The notes below the pieces were generated by a model. It saw only the letters and a program-made list of their open reading frames with translations, did not search any database and was not told the origin of the DNA. Shown here in pieces: positions 33,945-42,774 of a stretch of 64,000 nt of DNA. Both the position numbers and the translations under genes were made by a program. This stretch comes from an uncultured Bacteroides sp. (GTDB lineage: Bacteria > Bacteroidota > Bacteroidia > Bacteroidales > Bacteroidaceae): contig CALUOR010000013.1 of assembly GCA_944322285.1 (NCBI GenBank), positions 20,738-84,737 on the forward strand. The letters run 5' to 3'. Each line of letters opens with the position of its first letter. The first letter of the stretch is position 1.

Positions 33945-35258
33945 TCAGAACCGGATGCGGAAACGAGTCAGCCCATCCTCGTATGTGCGCAAGGAGAAGG
34001 CGCATTTGTGGCGGGTCAGCACCTCGCGGATAAACACCAGCCCGATGCCTTGTCCATTCGGCTTGGTGGAGAAGAAGGGACTGAAGAGTTTCGACTCTGT
34101 TTCCTGACTGATGCCCGCCCCATTGTCTTCTATCTCTACCTCAGCCGGCGCCTTTGTCCGAATCCATACTTCACCGGGTCTTTCATCTCCACCCTCACGT
34201 CTTGCGACAATGCTTTCCACTGCATTTTTAATGATGTTTACCACCACTTGCTCAAAGAGAGCCTCATCTAAGTTGACTGTTTTCACATCAGCATCGCACG
34301 CCCAACGGAGCGTGACTTCATGTTCCTCGCTCATGCCTTCCATAAAACGGGCACAATTCATCACGACCCCATTCAGGTCACAAGGTTTCAGGTTTGGCTC
34401 GGGTATCTTCACCACATCGGCAAAGCGGGTGATGAAGCGGCTCATGGAGTAACACCGCTCGATGCACACACGCATCACCTCGCAAATGTCCTCCATGCCG
34501 GCCTCTTCAGCCAATGCCTGATGGACGGTATCGAGCGTGGAAGTGATGCCGGCGGTCGTATTGTTCACCTCGTGGGCAATCATGCGGATGACTTTCTCAT
34601 AGGCCTTTCGCTCGGCACGCATCAACTCGTCCGTCATGCGCTCTATCAGAAAGAAAGGATGAGGAAAGCCGCAATCAACGAAAGAAGAGCGGGTACATTT
34701 ATAGATATTGGCATCGTTGAGCCGTACTACCGCCGTCTGGTCGGGCTTGATAAGGGACAACTCATGAGCCAAAGGGCAACGCACGTCCTCCAGATGCCGG
34801 CCCACAACCTTATCCTCCGGCAAGTCCATCATGCGGACGGCCATGGGATTCAATTGGGAAACATTGTCGGAAAGGTCCAGGATAACCACCCCCATCGGAG
34901 AAGCCTTGATAAGCAAGTCCAAAAACATATTCTGCTCGCGCAAACGAAGCCGCTCTTGCTTCAACTGGTCCATCATACGGTTGAAGATGTTCACGATGCG
35001 GTCGGCCTCGTACTGTCCGACGGGACTTAGCCGACTGCTGAAATCCTGTTCGCGGAGCAACTCCATACCGTTGCCGATGGTATGCATGGGCTTCACGATT
35101 TTGTGGTAGAAAACAATCAAGTAGACAAGCACGCACAGGATATAAGCCATGACTATATAAATATGGTATACCGTCTTGTCCGATGGCAAGAAAAACAGCC
35201 CTGCGCCCAAAACTATCAGCAACAAGGCCCATACGTAGAAATAGGCTTTAATACTCAT
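33945..35258 (-). CDS. Membrane sensor histidine kinase, NtrB/AtoS type
   Basis: The 437-residue kinase has two membrane segments (about 5-24 and 33-50), a HAMP-like region (about 52-105), a PAS domain (about 115-200), and the kinase core: H-box 'MIAHEVNNTTAGI' with phospho-acceptor His, N-box 'VVNIIKNAVES', G1 'EDNGAGIS' and G2 'GQGIGLVFIRE'. The extracytoplasmic loop between the membrane segments is only about ten residues, so it likely senses membrane or cytoplasmic signals. ATG at 35258 overlaps the stop of the response-regulator gene by 4 bp. Confidence 0.9.
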   Translation of the reverse strand: MSIKAYFYVWALLLIVLGAGLFFLPSDKTVYHIYIVMAYILCVLVYLIVFYHKIVKPMHTIGNGMELLREQDFSSRLSPVGQYEADRIVNIFNRMMDQLKQERLRLREQNMFLDLLIKASPMGVVILDLSDNVSQLNPMAVRMMDLPEDKVVGRHLEDVRCPLAHELSLIKPDQTAVVRLNDANIYKCTRSSFVDCGFPHPFFLIERMTDELMRAERKAYEKVIRMIAHEVNNTTAGITSTLDTVHQALAEEAGMEDICEVMRVCIERCYSMSRFITRFADVVKIPEPNLKPCDLNGVVMNCARFMEGMSEEHEVTLRWACDADVKTVNLDEALFEQVVVNIIKNAVESIVARREGGDERPGEVWIRTKAPAEVEIEDNGAGISQETESKLFSPFFSTKPNGQGIGLVFIREVLTRHKCAFSLRTYEDGLTRFRIRF

Positions 35259-36610
35259 CCGTTATCAGAAATGCCATATTTCTCCAACCTACGATAAAGC
35301 GCCGCCCGGCTGATGCCCAAGGAAGTGGCGGCCTGACTCAGGTTCCCCTTGCACTGTTCCAAGGTCTGCAAGATGGTGCGCCGCTCTATCTCGTCCAACG
35401 TCATGCCCGCAAACGAAGTTCCTTCCCCCGCTTTATCCGAATCGTCCTCCCGATGGTATTGGCGTTCAAAATCGGAAGCGTCCAGCAAACGCTTTCCGCT
35501 GACCAGCACCGTGCGCTCCACCAAGTTTTTCAGTTCGCGGATATTGCCGGGATAGGGCAGGCGGGAAAGGAAGTTCAAGGCATCGGCTGAAAATTCCGTA
35601 CGGGGCAGGTTGTTCTGCCTGGCCTGAAGGTCGGCAAAATGACGCACCAACAGAGGAACATCTTCCCGACGCTCGCGCAAGGCGGGCAGCTTGACGGTTA
35701 TCAGATTGATACGATAGAAAAGGTCTTCGCGGAAAGTATGTTCGGCCACCATCTTGCGCAAGTCGGCATTTGTGGCGGACACGACCCGCACGTCTACCTT
35801 GCGCGGACGGCTATCGCCCAACACTTCGAACGTCTGGTCTTGCAACACACGAAGCAACTTCACCTGGCAGGCAAAGTTCAAATCGCCAATCTCATCTAAG
35901 AAGATGGTTCCCTTGTCGGCCAACTCGAAACGTCCCACACGGTCGGACGATGCATCGGTAAAGGCTCCTTTCTTATGTCCGAACATCTCACTCTCGAACA
36001 GACTTTGCGAGACACCTCCCAGATTGACCTTCACAAAGGGCTGCTTGGCCCGTTGGCTATTGATGTGGATGGCTTCGGCTATCAGTTCCTTGCCCGTGCC
36101 GCTCTCGCCGGTTATCAAAACGGAAGCATTGGTGCGTGCCACCCGTCCAACCGTGTTCAACACCTCCATCAGCCCCTTCGACTGGCCGATGATGTTTCCC
36201 CGCTTCAAGTCCTGCCCTTCCCCGCTTGCCGCATCGGACGGAGCAAAGAGTTGCAAAGCCGTCTCAATTCTTTGGAGGAGCGCCGCGTTATTCCAAGGTT
36301 TGGTAATGAAGTCGAAAGCACCCGCCTGCATCCCCTGCACGGCCAGTTCGATACTGCCCCAGGCAGTCATGAGGATAACGGGCACATGAGGGCGGAATAT
36401 CTTGACCTGCTTCAGCAATGTAAGCCCCTCCTCGCCCGTCGTGGAAAGCGTGAAGTTCATGTCCATCAATATCAAAGCGGGCGACTCGGCACGCACGATG
36501 TCTATCACCTCCCGCGGCCCCGCCGCCGTTTTCACCTCGTACTTGGCACGCTTCAGCATAAAGCTGAGCGAAGAGCGCACCGCACTATCATCATCGACTA
36601 TCAGTATCAT
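35255..36610 (-). CDS. Sigma-54-dependent response regulator, NtrC family
   Basis: The 451-residue activator has a receiver domain (1-125; phospho-acceptor Asp in 'LILMDMNF'), an AAA+ domain (about 145-375; Walker A 'GESGTGKELIAEAIH', Walker B 'GTIFLDEIGDL') and a Fis-type helix-turn-helix (about 410-448; 'NLSQAATSLGISRAALYRRL'). The sigma-54 contact loop reads GAFTDA instead of GAFTGA, a variant I have seen in Bacteroidetes. Phosphorylation by the neighbouring kinase should allow it to open sigma-54 promoters; targets are not evident in this window. Confidence 0.92.
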   Translation of the reverse strand: MILIVDDDSAVRSSLSFMLKRAKYEVKTAAGPREVIDIVRAESPALILMDMNFTLSTTGEEGLTLLKQVKIFRPHVPVILMTAWGSIELAVQGMQAGAFDFITKPWNNAALLQRIETALQLFAPSDAASGEGQDLKRGNIIGQSKGLMEVLNTVGRVARTNASVLITGESGTGKELIAEAIHINSQRAKQPFVKVNLGGVSQSLFESEMFGHKKGAFTDASSDRVGRFELADKGTIFLDEIGDLNFACQVKLLRVLQDQTFEVLGDSRPRKVDVRVVSATNADLRKMVAEHTFREDLFYRINLITVKLPALRERREDVPLLVRHFADLQARQNNLPRTEFSADALNFLSRLPYPGNIRELKNLVERTVLVSGKRLLDASDFERQYHREDDSDKAGEGTSFAGMTLDEIERRTILQTLEQCKGNLSQAATSLGISRAALYRRLEKYGISDNG

Positions 36611-36653
36611 ATATTAATGTATTAAGTAACTAATCATATTTAGTTTATACTAT

Positions 36654-36894
36654 AAATGGGAAATTAGATGGCACACAGATGACACAGATTTCACGAGATG
36701 ACCACAGATTTCTTTTGTCATGCTGAACGGAGTGAAGCATCTCCCAGTGTGTTCGGGAGATTCTTCGCGTTGCTCAGAATGACAGATACATGGCGAAGCC
36801 CTTTAAAATCTGTGTAAATCCGTATCATCTGTGTCATCTGTGTGCCTAAAAACAACCCGATAAATTATCATTTAATTTTGTACACCTACTTATC
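36654..36894. repeat. Modular intergenic cassette, cargo ACAGATGACACAGATT palindrome
   Basis: End modules AAATGGGAAATTAG (36654) and TAAATTATCATTTAATTTTG (36861-36880, followed by TACACCTACTTATC) enclose a long palindrome: CACACAGATGACACAGATTT at the left, its inverse at the right, and an inner hairpin TGTCATGCTGAACG ... CTCAGAATGACA with CTCCCAGTG/GGGAGA. The cassette lies between the NtrC-type regulator start and its possible promoter at 36909. Confidence 0.75.
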
Positions 36895-36908
36895 ATTTAG
36901 AGTTCGGA

Positions 36909-36916
36909 CAAAGATA
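36909..36916 (-). promoter_or_regulatory. -7 box upstream of the NtrC-type regulator
   Basis: TATCTTTG on the minus strand is an exact -7 box. If used, the cassette 36654-36894 becomes a roughly 300-nt leader of the regulator mRNA. Confidence 0.4.
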
Positions 36917-36963
36917 CTATAAAAATGTGAATTGGCATACCTTTCCACCCCTTTCTCTGAAAA

Positions 36964-37026
36964 CAAAGAGGGTGTGACGTAGTGTAAGGATGAAAGCCAT
37001 TCCTCCTTTTGACACATCCTCTTTTT
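36964..37026 (-). terminator. Terminator candidate of phoH
   Basis: On the minus strand AAAGAGGATGTG / CACACCCTCTTT followed by GTTTT forms a long-loop stem about 45 bp after the phoH stop codon. Confidence 0.45.
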
Positions 37027-37070
37027 CATCCGAATAAACGGTTTTTCTTTCTGAAAGCTGTTCTTTCTCT

Positions 37071-38396
37071 TTACATCAGGTTGCTTGCCAGTTCGCTAAG
37101 CTCGCTACGCTCGCCTTTGATGAGGTTGACGTGGGCGAAGAGCTTCTGGTCGCGCATGCGGTCTATCATGTAGACGAGGCCGTTGGACTGGGTGTCCAGA
37201 TAGGGCTGGTCTATCTGTTGGATGTCGCCCGTGAAGACCATCTTGGTGCCTTCGCCTGCACGGGTGATGATGGTTTTAATTTCGTGCGGGGTGAGGTTCT
37301 GGGCTTCGTCGATGATGCAGTAGGTCTCGCTCAGACTGCGCCCACGGATGAAGGCAAGGGCTTCGATAACGAGTTGGTCGCTCTTCTGCATGTCCTCCAG
37401 ACGTTTCACTTCGCTGGAGTTAGCTGCAAACTGGTGTTTGATGACGTTCAGATTGTCGAAGAGGGGCTGCATGTAGGGCGCCACTTTCTCGTTAGCATCG
37501 CCGGGCAGGAAGCCGATGTCTTTGTTGGAGAGGGCGACGATGGGGCGTGCGAGGAGTATCTGCTTGTAGTCGTTCATTTGCCTGAGAGCGGCGGCGAGGG
37601 CGAGGAGCGTCTTGCCAGTGCCGGCTTTCCCGGTGAGGGCGACGAGCTTGATGTCGGGGTCGTTGAGCACTTCGAGCGCAAAGGCTTGCTCGGCGTTGCG
37701 CGGCTCGATGCCATAGTTCTTCGTCTTGTTCACTCTGCATACGGTGCGGGTGAAGGGGTTGTAGCGGGCAAGTACGCTGTTGCGGTCGCTCTTGAGGATG
37801 AAGCATTCGTTGGGGTGGATGATGTCCTTGAAGGGGAATTCGCCCACGTCAATGCCTTCGTGCGAGGAATAGATGCGGTCTATCAGTGCCGGGTCGGTCC
37901 CTTCGAACACTTCGTTTGACTTCTCAAAGACGTCTACGTTGACTACCTTGTCGTTAATGTAGTCTTCACAGAGGATGCCGATGGAGCGGGCCTTCATGCG
38001 CAGGTTGACGTCCTTGGTCACAAGGATGGTCTTTGTCTTGGGATATTTTTCGGCTAGCCAGTCGGCTACCGCCAGTATCTGATGGTCGGGCTTGCGCTCA
38101 GGAAAAGAAGCGTACACCCGCTTGGACTCCACATCACCCGTCACAACAAACAATTTTCCCAAACCCTCGCCCAGGGAAGCTCCCTTGGTGAAGAGCTTGT
38201 CATCGGTTATCTCATCGAGCTCGCGTACGAACTCACGCGCGTTGTAGTTAATCTGCTCATTGCCTTTCTTGAACTTGTCGAGTTCTTCGAGTACGACGAT
38301 GGGGAGATAGATGTCATTCTCCTGAAAGTTCTTGAGACACTTGTAGTCGTGCAGGATGACGTTGGTGTCGATTACAAAATTTTTCTTTGCTCCCAT
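37071..38396 (-). CDS. phoH: PhoH-like ATPase with PIN domain
   Basis: The 441-residue protein combines an N-terminal PIN RNase domain (about 5-140; 'KNFVIDTNVILHDYKCL', 'VTKDVNLRMKARSIG' with the acidic residues) and a C-terminal PhoH ATPase (about 235-441; Walker A 'LTGKAGTGKTLLALAAA', Walker B 'TYCIIDEAQNLTPHEIK'). PhoH2-type proteins have RNA helicase and nuclease activity. Divergent from folC; a near -7 box (TACCTTTA, 38436-38443 minus) lies back to back with the folC promoter. Confidence 0.9.
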   Translation of the reverse strand: MGAKKNFVIDTNVILHDYKCLKNFQENDIYLPIVVLEELDKFKKGNEQINYNAREFVRELDEITDDKLFTKGASLGEGLGKLFVVTGDVESKRVYASFPERKPDHQILAVADWLAEKYPKTKTILVTKDVNLRMKARSIGILCEDYINDKVVNVDVFEKSNEVFEGTDPALIDRIYSSHEGIDVGEFPFKDIIHPNECFILKSDRNSVLARYNPFTRTVCRVNKTKNYGIEPRNAEQAFALEVLNDPDIKLVALTGKAGTGKTLLALAAALRQMNDYKQILLARPIVALSNKDIGFLPGDANEKVAPYMQPLFDNLNVIKHQFAANSSEVKRLEDMQKSDQLVIEALAFIRGRSLSETYCIIDEAQNLTPHEIKTIITRAGEGTKMVFTGDIQQIDQPYLDTQSNGLVYMIDRMRDQKLFAHVNLIKGERSELSELASNLM

Positions 38397-38420
38397 AACT
38401 CAATCGATTTAAATAGTACG

Positions 38421-38428
38421 TATCTTTG
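38421..38428 (+). promoter_or_regulatory. -7 box of folC
   Basis: TATCTTTG is an exact -7 box, 65 bp upstream of the folC start, in the 97-bp divergent gap with phoH. Confidence 0.5.
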
Positions 38429-38493
38429 TTGCCATTAAAGGTAGTAAATTTTAGTAATAGTAAGGATTTGTTTCCCGTTAAAGATTTCAAAAG

Positions 38494-39747
38494 ATGAACT
38501 ATCAGGATACTTTAGAATACTTATATAATAGCGCACCCATGTTTCAACAAGTGGGCGGAGCGGCTTACAAGGAAGGTTTGGAGAATACACTGACGCTGGA
38601 CGCACACTTCGGGCACCCGCATCGCCGGTATCGTACCATTCATGTGGCGGGGACGAACGGGAAGGGGTCGTGCTCGCATACGCTGGCGGCTGTACTTCAG
38701 GAAGCCGGTTACAAGGTAGGACTTTACACTTCACCGCACTTGGTGGACTTCCGCGAACGTATCCGGGTGAACGGTGTGCCTGTGCCGGAGGAGTATGTGA
38801 TACGCTTTGTGGAGGAAGAGCGGAGCTTCTTTGAGCCGCTTCACCCGTCGTTCTTTGAGTTGACGACTGCCATGGCGTTCCGTTACTTTGCGGATGAGCG
38901 TGTGGACGTGGCTGTGGTTGAAGTGGGCTTGGGGGGACGGCTGGACTGTACGAACATCATCCGGCCTGACTTGTGCGTGATTACGAACATCAGCTTCGAC
39001 CATGTGCAGTTCCTGGGCAATACGTTGGAGAAGATTGCCCGTGAGAAGGCGGGCATCATCAAACGTGGGGTGCCGGTGGTAATTGGGGAGACGACTCCGG
39101 AAACGCGCCCTGTGTTCGAGGCAAAGGCGAAGGAGACGGATGCGCCGATTTACTTTGCGGAGGACTGTGACAGAGAAGATTATCCGGACATCGAGTTCGA
39201 GTTGAAAGGGCTTTACCAGAAGAAGAACAAACAGACGTTGCTCACTGCCCTGCCCTTGCTGAAGGAGGCGGGTTACCATATAGATGAGCAGGCGGTGCGC
39301 AGCGGGTTTGCCCATGTGACGAGCCTGACGGGACTGATGGGACGCTGGCAGAAGTTGCAGAACTCCCCTACCCTGGTGTGTGACACGGGACATAATGTGG
39401 GAGGCATCCGTTACATCGTTGAGCAACTGAAGGAGGAGAAGTATCGTCGGCTGCACATTGTCATGGGCATGGTGAACGACAAGGACGTCCGGGGAGTGCT
39501 GGGCTTGATGCCTAAGAAAGCGGTTTATTACTTCACCCAAGCCAGTGTGAAACGTGCCATGCCTGCCGGGCGTTTGAAGGAACTTGGCCTGGAAGCGGGG
39601 TTGCGGGGCGAGTGTTATGCGGACGTGCCTGCTGCCGTACGGGCGGCACAAAAAGAAAGCCTCCCGGAAGACTTTATCTTCGTGGGAGGCAGCAGCTTCA
39701 TCGTAGCCGACCTGTTAGCGAACCGCGATGCACTCAATCTCCACTAA
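38494..39747 (+). CDS. folC: Bifunctional folylpolyglutamate / dihydrofolate synthase
   Basis: FolC adds glutamate to dihydropteroate and to folates. The 417-residue Mur-ligase-type enzyme has the P-loop 'HVAGTNGKGSCSHTLAAVL', the folate motif 'YTSPHLVDFRERIRVNG', 'VEVGLGGRLDCTN' and 'NISFDHVQFLGNTLEKIAREK', and a C-terminal 'CDTGHNVGG'. Its last 33 bp overlap the convergent ridA gene, so both stop codons lie inside the other gene. Confidence 0.93.
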   Translation: MNYQDTLEYLYNSAPMFQQVGGAAYKEGLENTLTLDAHFGHPHRRYRTIHVAGTNGKGSCSHTLAAVLQEAGYKVGLYTSPHLVDFRERIRVNGVPVPEEYVIRFVEEERSFFEPLHPSFFELTTAMAFRYFADERVDVAVVEVGLGGRLDCTNIIRPDLCVITNISFDHVQFLGNTLEKIAREKAGIIKRGVPVVIGETTPETRPVFEAKAKETDAPIYFAEDCDREDYPDIEFELKGLYQKKNKQTLLTALPLLKEAGYHIDEQAVRSGFAHVTSLTGLMGRWQKLQNSPTLVCDTGHNVGGIRYIVEQLKEEKYRRLHIVMGMVNDKDVRGVLGLMPKKAVYYFTQASVKRAMPAGRLKELGLEAGLRGECYADVPAAVRAAQKESLPEDFIFVGGSSFIVADLLANRDALNLH

Positions 39748-40089
39748 AGCGTCCTTGGGCAGTGCCTTAACGGCCACCGCCGAACGTGCCGGACAGTCGC
39801 CCTCAAAGTAGGTGGCATAGACGGCGTTCATCTCGGCAAACAAGGACATGTCGGCCAGGAATACGGTGGTCTTTACGATGTTTGCCATGCCCAGTCCGGC
39901 TTCTTCCAGGATGTGCTTCACGTTCTCTAACGATTGACGCGCCTGAGCCGACACGCCTTCGGGCATGACTCCCGTAGATCCGTCAATGGGCAACTGGCCC
40001 GATACAAACACCATCCCCGCGGCTTCGATAGCCTGGCTATAAGGCCCGATGGCACCGGGTGCTTTCGGGCTGCAAATGACTTTCTTCAT
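39715..40089 (-). CDS. ridA: RidA-family enamine/imine deaminase
   Basis: RidA hydrolyses reactive enamines released by PLP enzymes. I chose ATG 40089 (MKKVICSPKAPGAIGPYSQA), 124 residues, preceded by AAGGAAAT; an in-frame ATG at 40134 would add 15 unconserved residues. Family residues are visible: 'VFVSGQLPIDGSTG', the substrate-binding Arg in 'PARSAVAVKALPKDALVEIE'. Tail-to-tail overlap of 33 bp with folC. Confidence 0.92.
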   Translation of the reverse strand: MKKVICSPKAPGAIGPYSQAIEAAGMVFVSGQLPIDGSTGVMPEGVSAQARQSLENVKHILEEAGLGMANIVKTTVFLADMSLFAEMNAVYATYFEGDCPARSAVAVKALPKDALVEIECIAVR

Positions 40090-40257
40090 ATTTCCTTGCA
40101 TTATAATGATTGATAAATAAATATTAAATGGCATGTTCCCATGCAGTATTTCTTGGTTTCCCCCATTTATATCAATGAATGCGAAAAGCTGTTTTGTTCA
40201 TTCATCACCTTATTTTATAACTCGGACTTAACTATGAGGGAGATGTTTCCCGTAATG

Positions 40258-40292
40258 TGAGACCCCGCCTTGGTTCCTTGGCGGGGTTTTCT
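40258..40292 (+). terminator. GC-rich stem-loop between ridA and the TPR protease-like gene
   Basis: ACCCCGCCTTGG / CCTTGGCGGGGT with a tiny loop is followed on the plus strand by TTTTCTGCTTTATTT. On the minus strand, where the neighbouring gene ends at 40296, no T-run follows, so direction of action is uncertain. Confidence 0.5.
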
Positions 40293-40295
40293 GCT

Positions 40296-41999
40296 TTATT
40301 TGCAATGCTTCTCTATCAATGCATCCACATTGGGGTCACCCAACTCCTTGGCTTTGGCAAAGCTGGCACACGCTGCGTCCTTCTGCTTCATCTGTATCTG
40401 GGCAATGCCCATCAGGCGATAGGCCTCGGCATAAGAAGCGTCGATGGCCAAAGCCTCTTGCAGCACTTTCACGGCTTCCTCATTGCGTCCCACACGGATA
40501 TTGACCACGGCCAGTTCGGCACGATAGGTCAAGTCTTTGGGGTTCAAAGCGATGGCGCTTTCCATATCGTCCAAGGCACGTTGGTATTGGCGGGACTTCA
40601 AAGCAGCCTGCTCACGATAGTAATAGAAGACATCGTTTACATTGCCCTTTACGGCATCATAGTAGGCATCGTAATCAAGGACGGCCTGACGGGGCTTGTT
40701 GGCCACCATGTAAGCCTGCGCCCGTGCAAACAGATAAGGGGCGGCCTCTTGCGTATAAGGCTTACTGAAGCGCACCACACAACTGTCCAACAAGGCCAGC
40801 ACTTCTTCAGACGGTGCCTTCATAGCTTCCTTGATTTTGGCCGTCGTATAGAAGGTAGCGGGCGACACCAGTTCCGAATGGTTCACTTCATCATAGGCTT
40901 CGAGCGCGGCGGGATAATCGCCTTTGGCAAACAGAATATCTCCTTCGGTCTGCGTATAGATGGGAAGCGGACGCACCTTGATTGCCTCGCGTATCTCTGC
41001 CACCGCCTTGTCCAAGGACCAGTCAGCATAAATTCTGTCCGGATTTTCTATCACAAAGGCCGAAATCAATTTAGCCCGTCCATAGTACACATCATCCTTC
41101 TGCTGCGCCACTTCCAACGCCTTGTCGAGGTCATCGGAGACCCTGTCCAGCGAGTTTTCATCTTTCGACATCAGGATGCGCTGGTTGGCGCGACGCATAT
41201 AGCCGTCCGGGCTATCGGGGTATTGGTTGATGAAGTCCTGAAGCACGGTCATGTACTTATCCGCCGGGAGTTGCGAGGAAGCCATGAACAAGAACACCAA
41301 CGCTTCCTCCTCTGTATCGGGCAAGGCTTTCTTAATGCCAATGTCTTTCAAGGCGGCATCGCTATAGGACAAAGCGGTAATCTTCTGCGCCATCACATAA
41401 TTGGCATCCACGCCATAACAGATGGTGGCAGTGTCTTGTCCGGAAGCCTTCTGCGCCAATGCAAAGACTTCGCCCTCCATGGTCACCAACGGGCAACTTA
41501 CGCGCTTGTCCGCCAATTTAAGGGTAAGGGTATAATACGAATAATTGTCCGTTACCTTATCTATCGCTTTGACCTTACCGGCCGTATAAGTGCGGCTCTT
41601 CTGAGTGGAATAAGGCAGGAGGCAAACATCTGCTCCTACTGCGGGAGGAGTCTGTGCCAAAGCCAAAGCTGGGACGTTCTTCCCGGTGATAGCCACCCGA
41701 AACTTTACCACATCATACATGTCGTCCGCACCCATAATGGCCTCCACAGGCATTTGCTCGCCTTCATAGTTTACGATAATGGCACGCTTCGCCCCTTTGA
41801 AAAGGGTATAATCGGACAAGGCGACTCCGTCTTCCGTCACGAAGAAGCCATTGCCGGAGTTCAACATCTTATCATCCTTATCGTAAGTAATCACGGAAAA
41901 CACAGCCCGCTTTGCCTTCTCCACCCACTTGGGCTGAGCCATTATCGCTCCCTGACAAAGCAGGCTCAAAAATAACGCTATAACTATCTTCTTCTTCAT
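40296..41999 (-). CDS. Secreted trypsin-like domain plus TPR protein, protease site degenerate
   Basis: The 567-residue protein has a signal peptide (MKKKIVIALFLSLLCQGAIMA), a DegP-like trypsin fold (about 25-215) and TPR repeats (about 225-560; 'YQRALDDMESAIALNPKDL', 'EAVKVLQEALAIDASYAEA'). The catalytic places look lost: 'GVALSDYTLFKGA' stands where a His is expected, and 'RVSCPLVTMEGE' replaces the G-N-S-G-G-P active-site loop. It is probably a binding or scaffold protein rather than a protease. It is the last gene of the dnaN-to-rlmB run, 15 bp after rlmB. Confidence 0.82.
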   Translation of the reverse strand: MKKKIVIALFLSLLCQGAIMAQPKWVEKAKRAVFSVITYDKDDKMLNSGNGFFVTEDGVALSDYTLFKGAKRAIIVNYEGEQMPVEAIMGADDMYDVVKFRVAITGKNVPALALAQTPPAVGADVCLLPYSTQKSRTYTAGKVKAIDKVTDNYSYYTLTLKLADKRVSCPLVTMEGEVFALAQKASGQDTATICYGVDANYVMAQKITALSYSDAALKDIGIKKALPDTEEEALVFLFMASSQLPADKYMTVLQDFINQYPDSPDGYMRRANQRILMSKDENSLDRVSDDLDKALEVAQQKDDVYYGRAKLISAFVIENPDRIYADWSLDKAVAEIREAIKVRPLPIYTQTEGDILFAKGDYPAALEAYDEVNHSELVSPATFYTTAKIKEAMKAPSEEVLALLDSCVVRFSKPYTQEAAPYLFARAQAYMVANKPRQAVLDYDAYYDAVKGNVNDVFYYYREQAALKSRQYQRALDDMESAIALNPKDLTYRAELAVVNIRVGRNEEAVKVLQEALAIDASYAEAYRLMGIAQIQMKQKDAACASFAKAKELGDPNVDALIEKHCK

Positions 42000-42014
42000 T
42001 GTATCTTAAATAAT

Positions 42015-42749
42015 TTACCTTTGTTTTATCGCTTCGTAAATAAGCACACCCGCGGCTACCGACACGTTGAGCGACTCGATGGTTCCCCGCATGGGTATCT
42101 TCACCCATTCATCGCACAAAGCCAGGTTATCGTAGGAGATGCCTCGGTCTTCGGCTCCCATGATAAGGCACAAAGGTCCTGTATAGTCGGCCTTCGTGTA
42201 ATCGTAATCGCCTTTCTCCGTAGCCCCTACGATGTGAAACCCGCTATTCTTCAGATATTGAAGCGTCTCCTTCAACCCTGACTCACGGCACACGGGCAAG
42301 GTATGCAAAGCACCGGCGGAAGTCTTCACGGCATCGGCATTGACCGACACGCTGTTGTGTGAAGGGATAATAACAGCATCCACCCCGGCACACTCGCACG
42401 TGCGGGCTATGGCGCCAAAGTTACGTACATCGGTCACTCCATCGAGCATCACGAAGAAGGGATTCTTGCCTTGTTCAAACAAGAAAGGCACCAAGTCTTC
42501 CGTCTTCTGATAGGTTATGGCCGAGACAAAAGCCACCACCCCTTGATGGTTTTTGCGGGTTATCTTGTTGATACGCTCCACAGGCACCCGCTGCACAGGT
42601 ATTTGGGTACCTTTCAAGGCGGCAAACAACTCTTTCGACAAGTCGCTCTGGATGTCTCGCTTCACCAATATCTTATCGATGTCCTTCCCTGCCTGAATGG
42701 CTTCTATCACGGCACGGACACCAAATATGAGTTCGTTCTTCTCTATCAT
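42015..42749 (-). CDS. rlmB: 23S rRNA 2'-O-methyltransferase RlmB (SpoU family)
   Basis: The 244-residue enzyme methylates a guanosine of 23S rRNA. It has the N-terminal SpoU substrate-binding domain (FGVRAVIEAIQAGKDIDKIL) and a knotted methyltransferase domain with 'DGVTDVRNFGAIARTCEC', 'LIMGAEDRGISYDNL' and 'IPMRGTIESLNVSVAAGVL'. It starts 25 bp after recN. Confidence 0.92.
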   Translation of the reverse strand: MIEKNELIFGVRAVIEAIQAGKDIDKILVKRDIQSDLSKELFAALKGTQIPVQRVPVERINKITRKNHQGVVAFVSAITYQKTEDLVPFLFEQGKNPFFVMLDGVTDVRNFGAIARTCECAGVDAVIIPSHNSVSVNADAVKTSAGALHTLPVCRESGLKETLQYLKNSGFHIVGATEKGDYDYTKADYTGPLCLIMGAEDRGISYDNLALCDEWVKIPMRGTIESLNVSVAAGVLIYEAIKQR

Positions 42750-42774
42750 TCTTATACCATATTATATATATACA

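Noticed and set aside
37131-37919. 262-codon frame antisense to phoH
   Set aside because: Shadow of the PhoH domain with its P-loop on the other strand.
40257-41975. 572-codon frame antisense to the protease-like TPR protein
   Set aside because: Remarkably long, but its product has no recognisable domain and the sense frame has signal peptide and TPR motifs.
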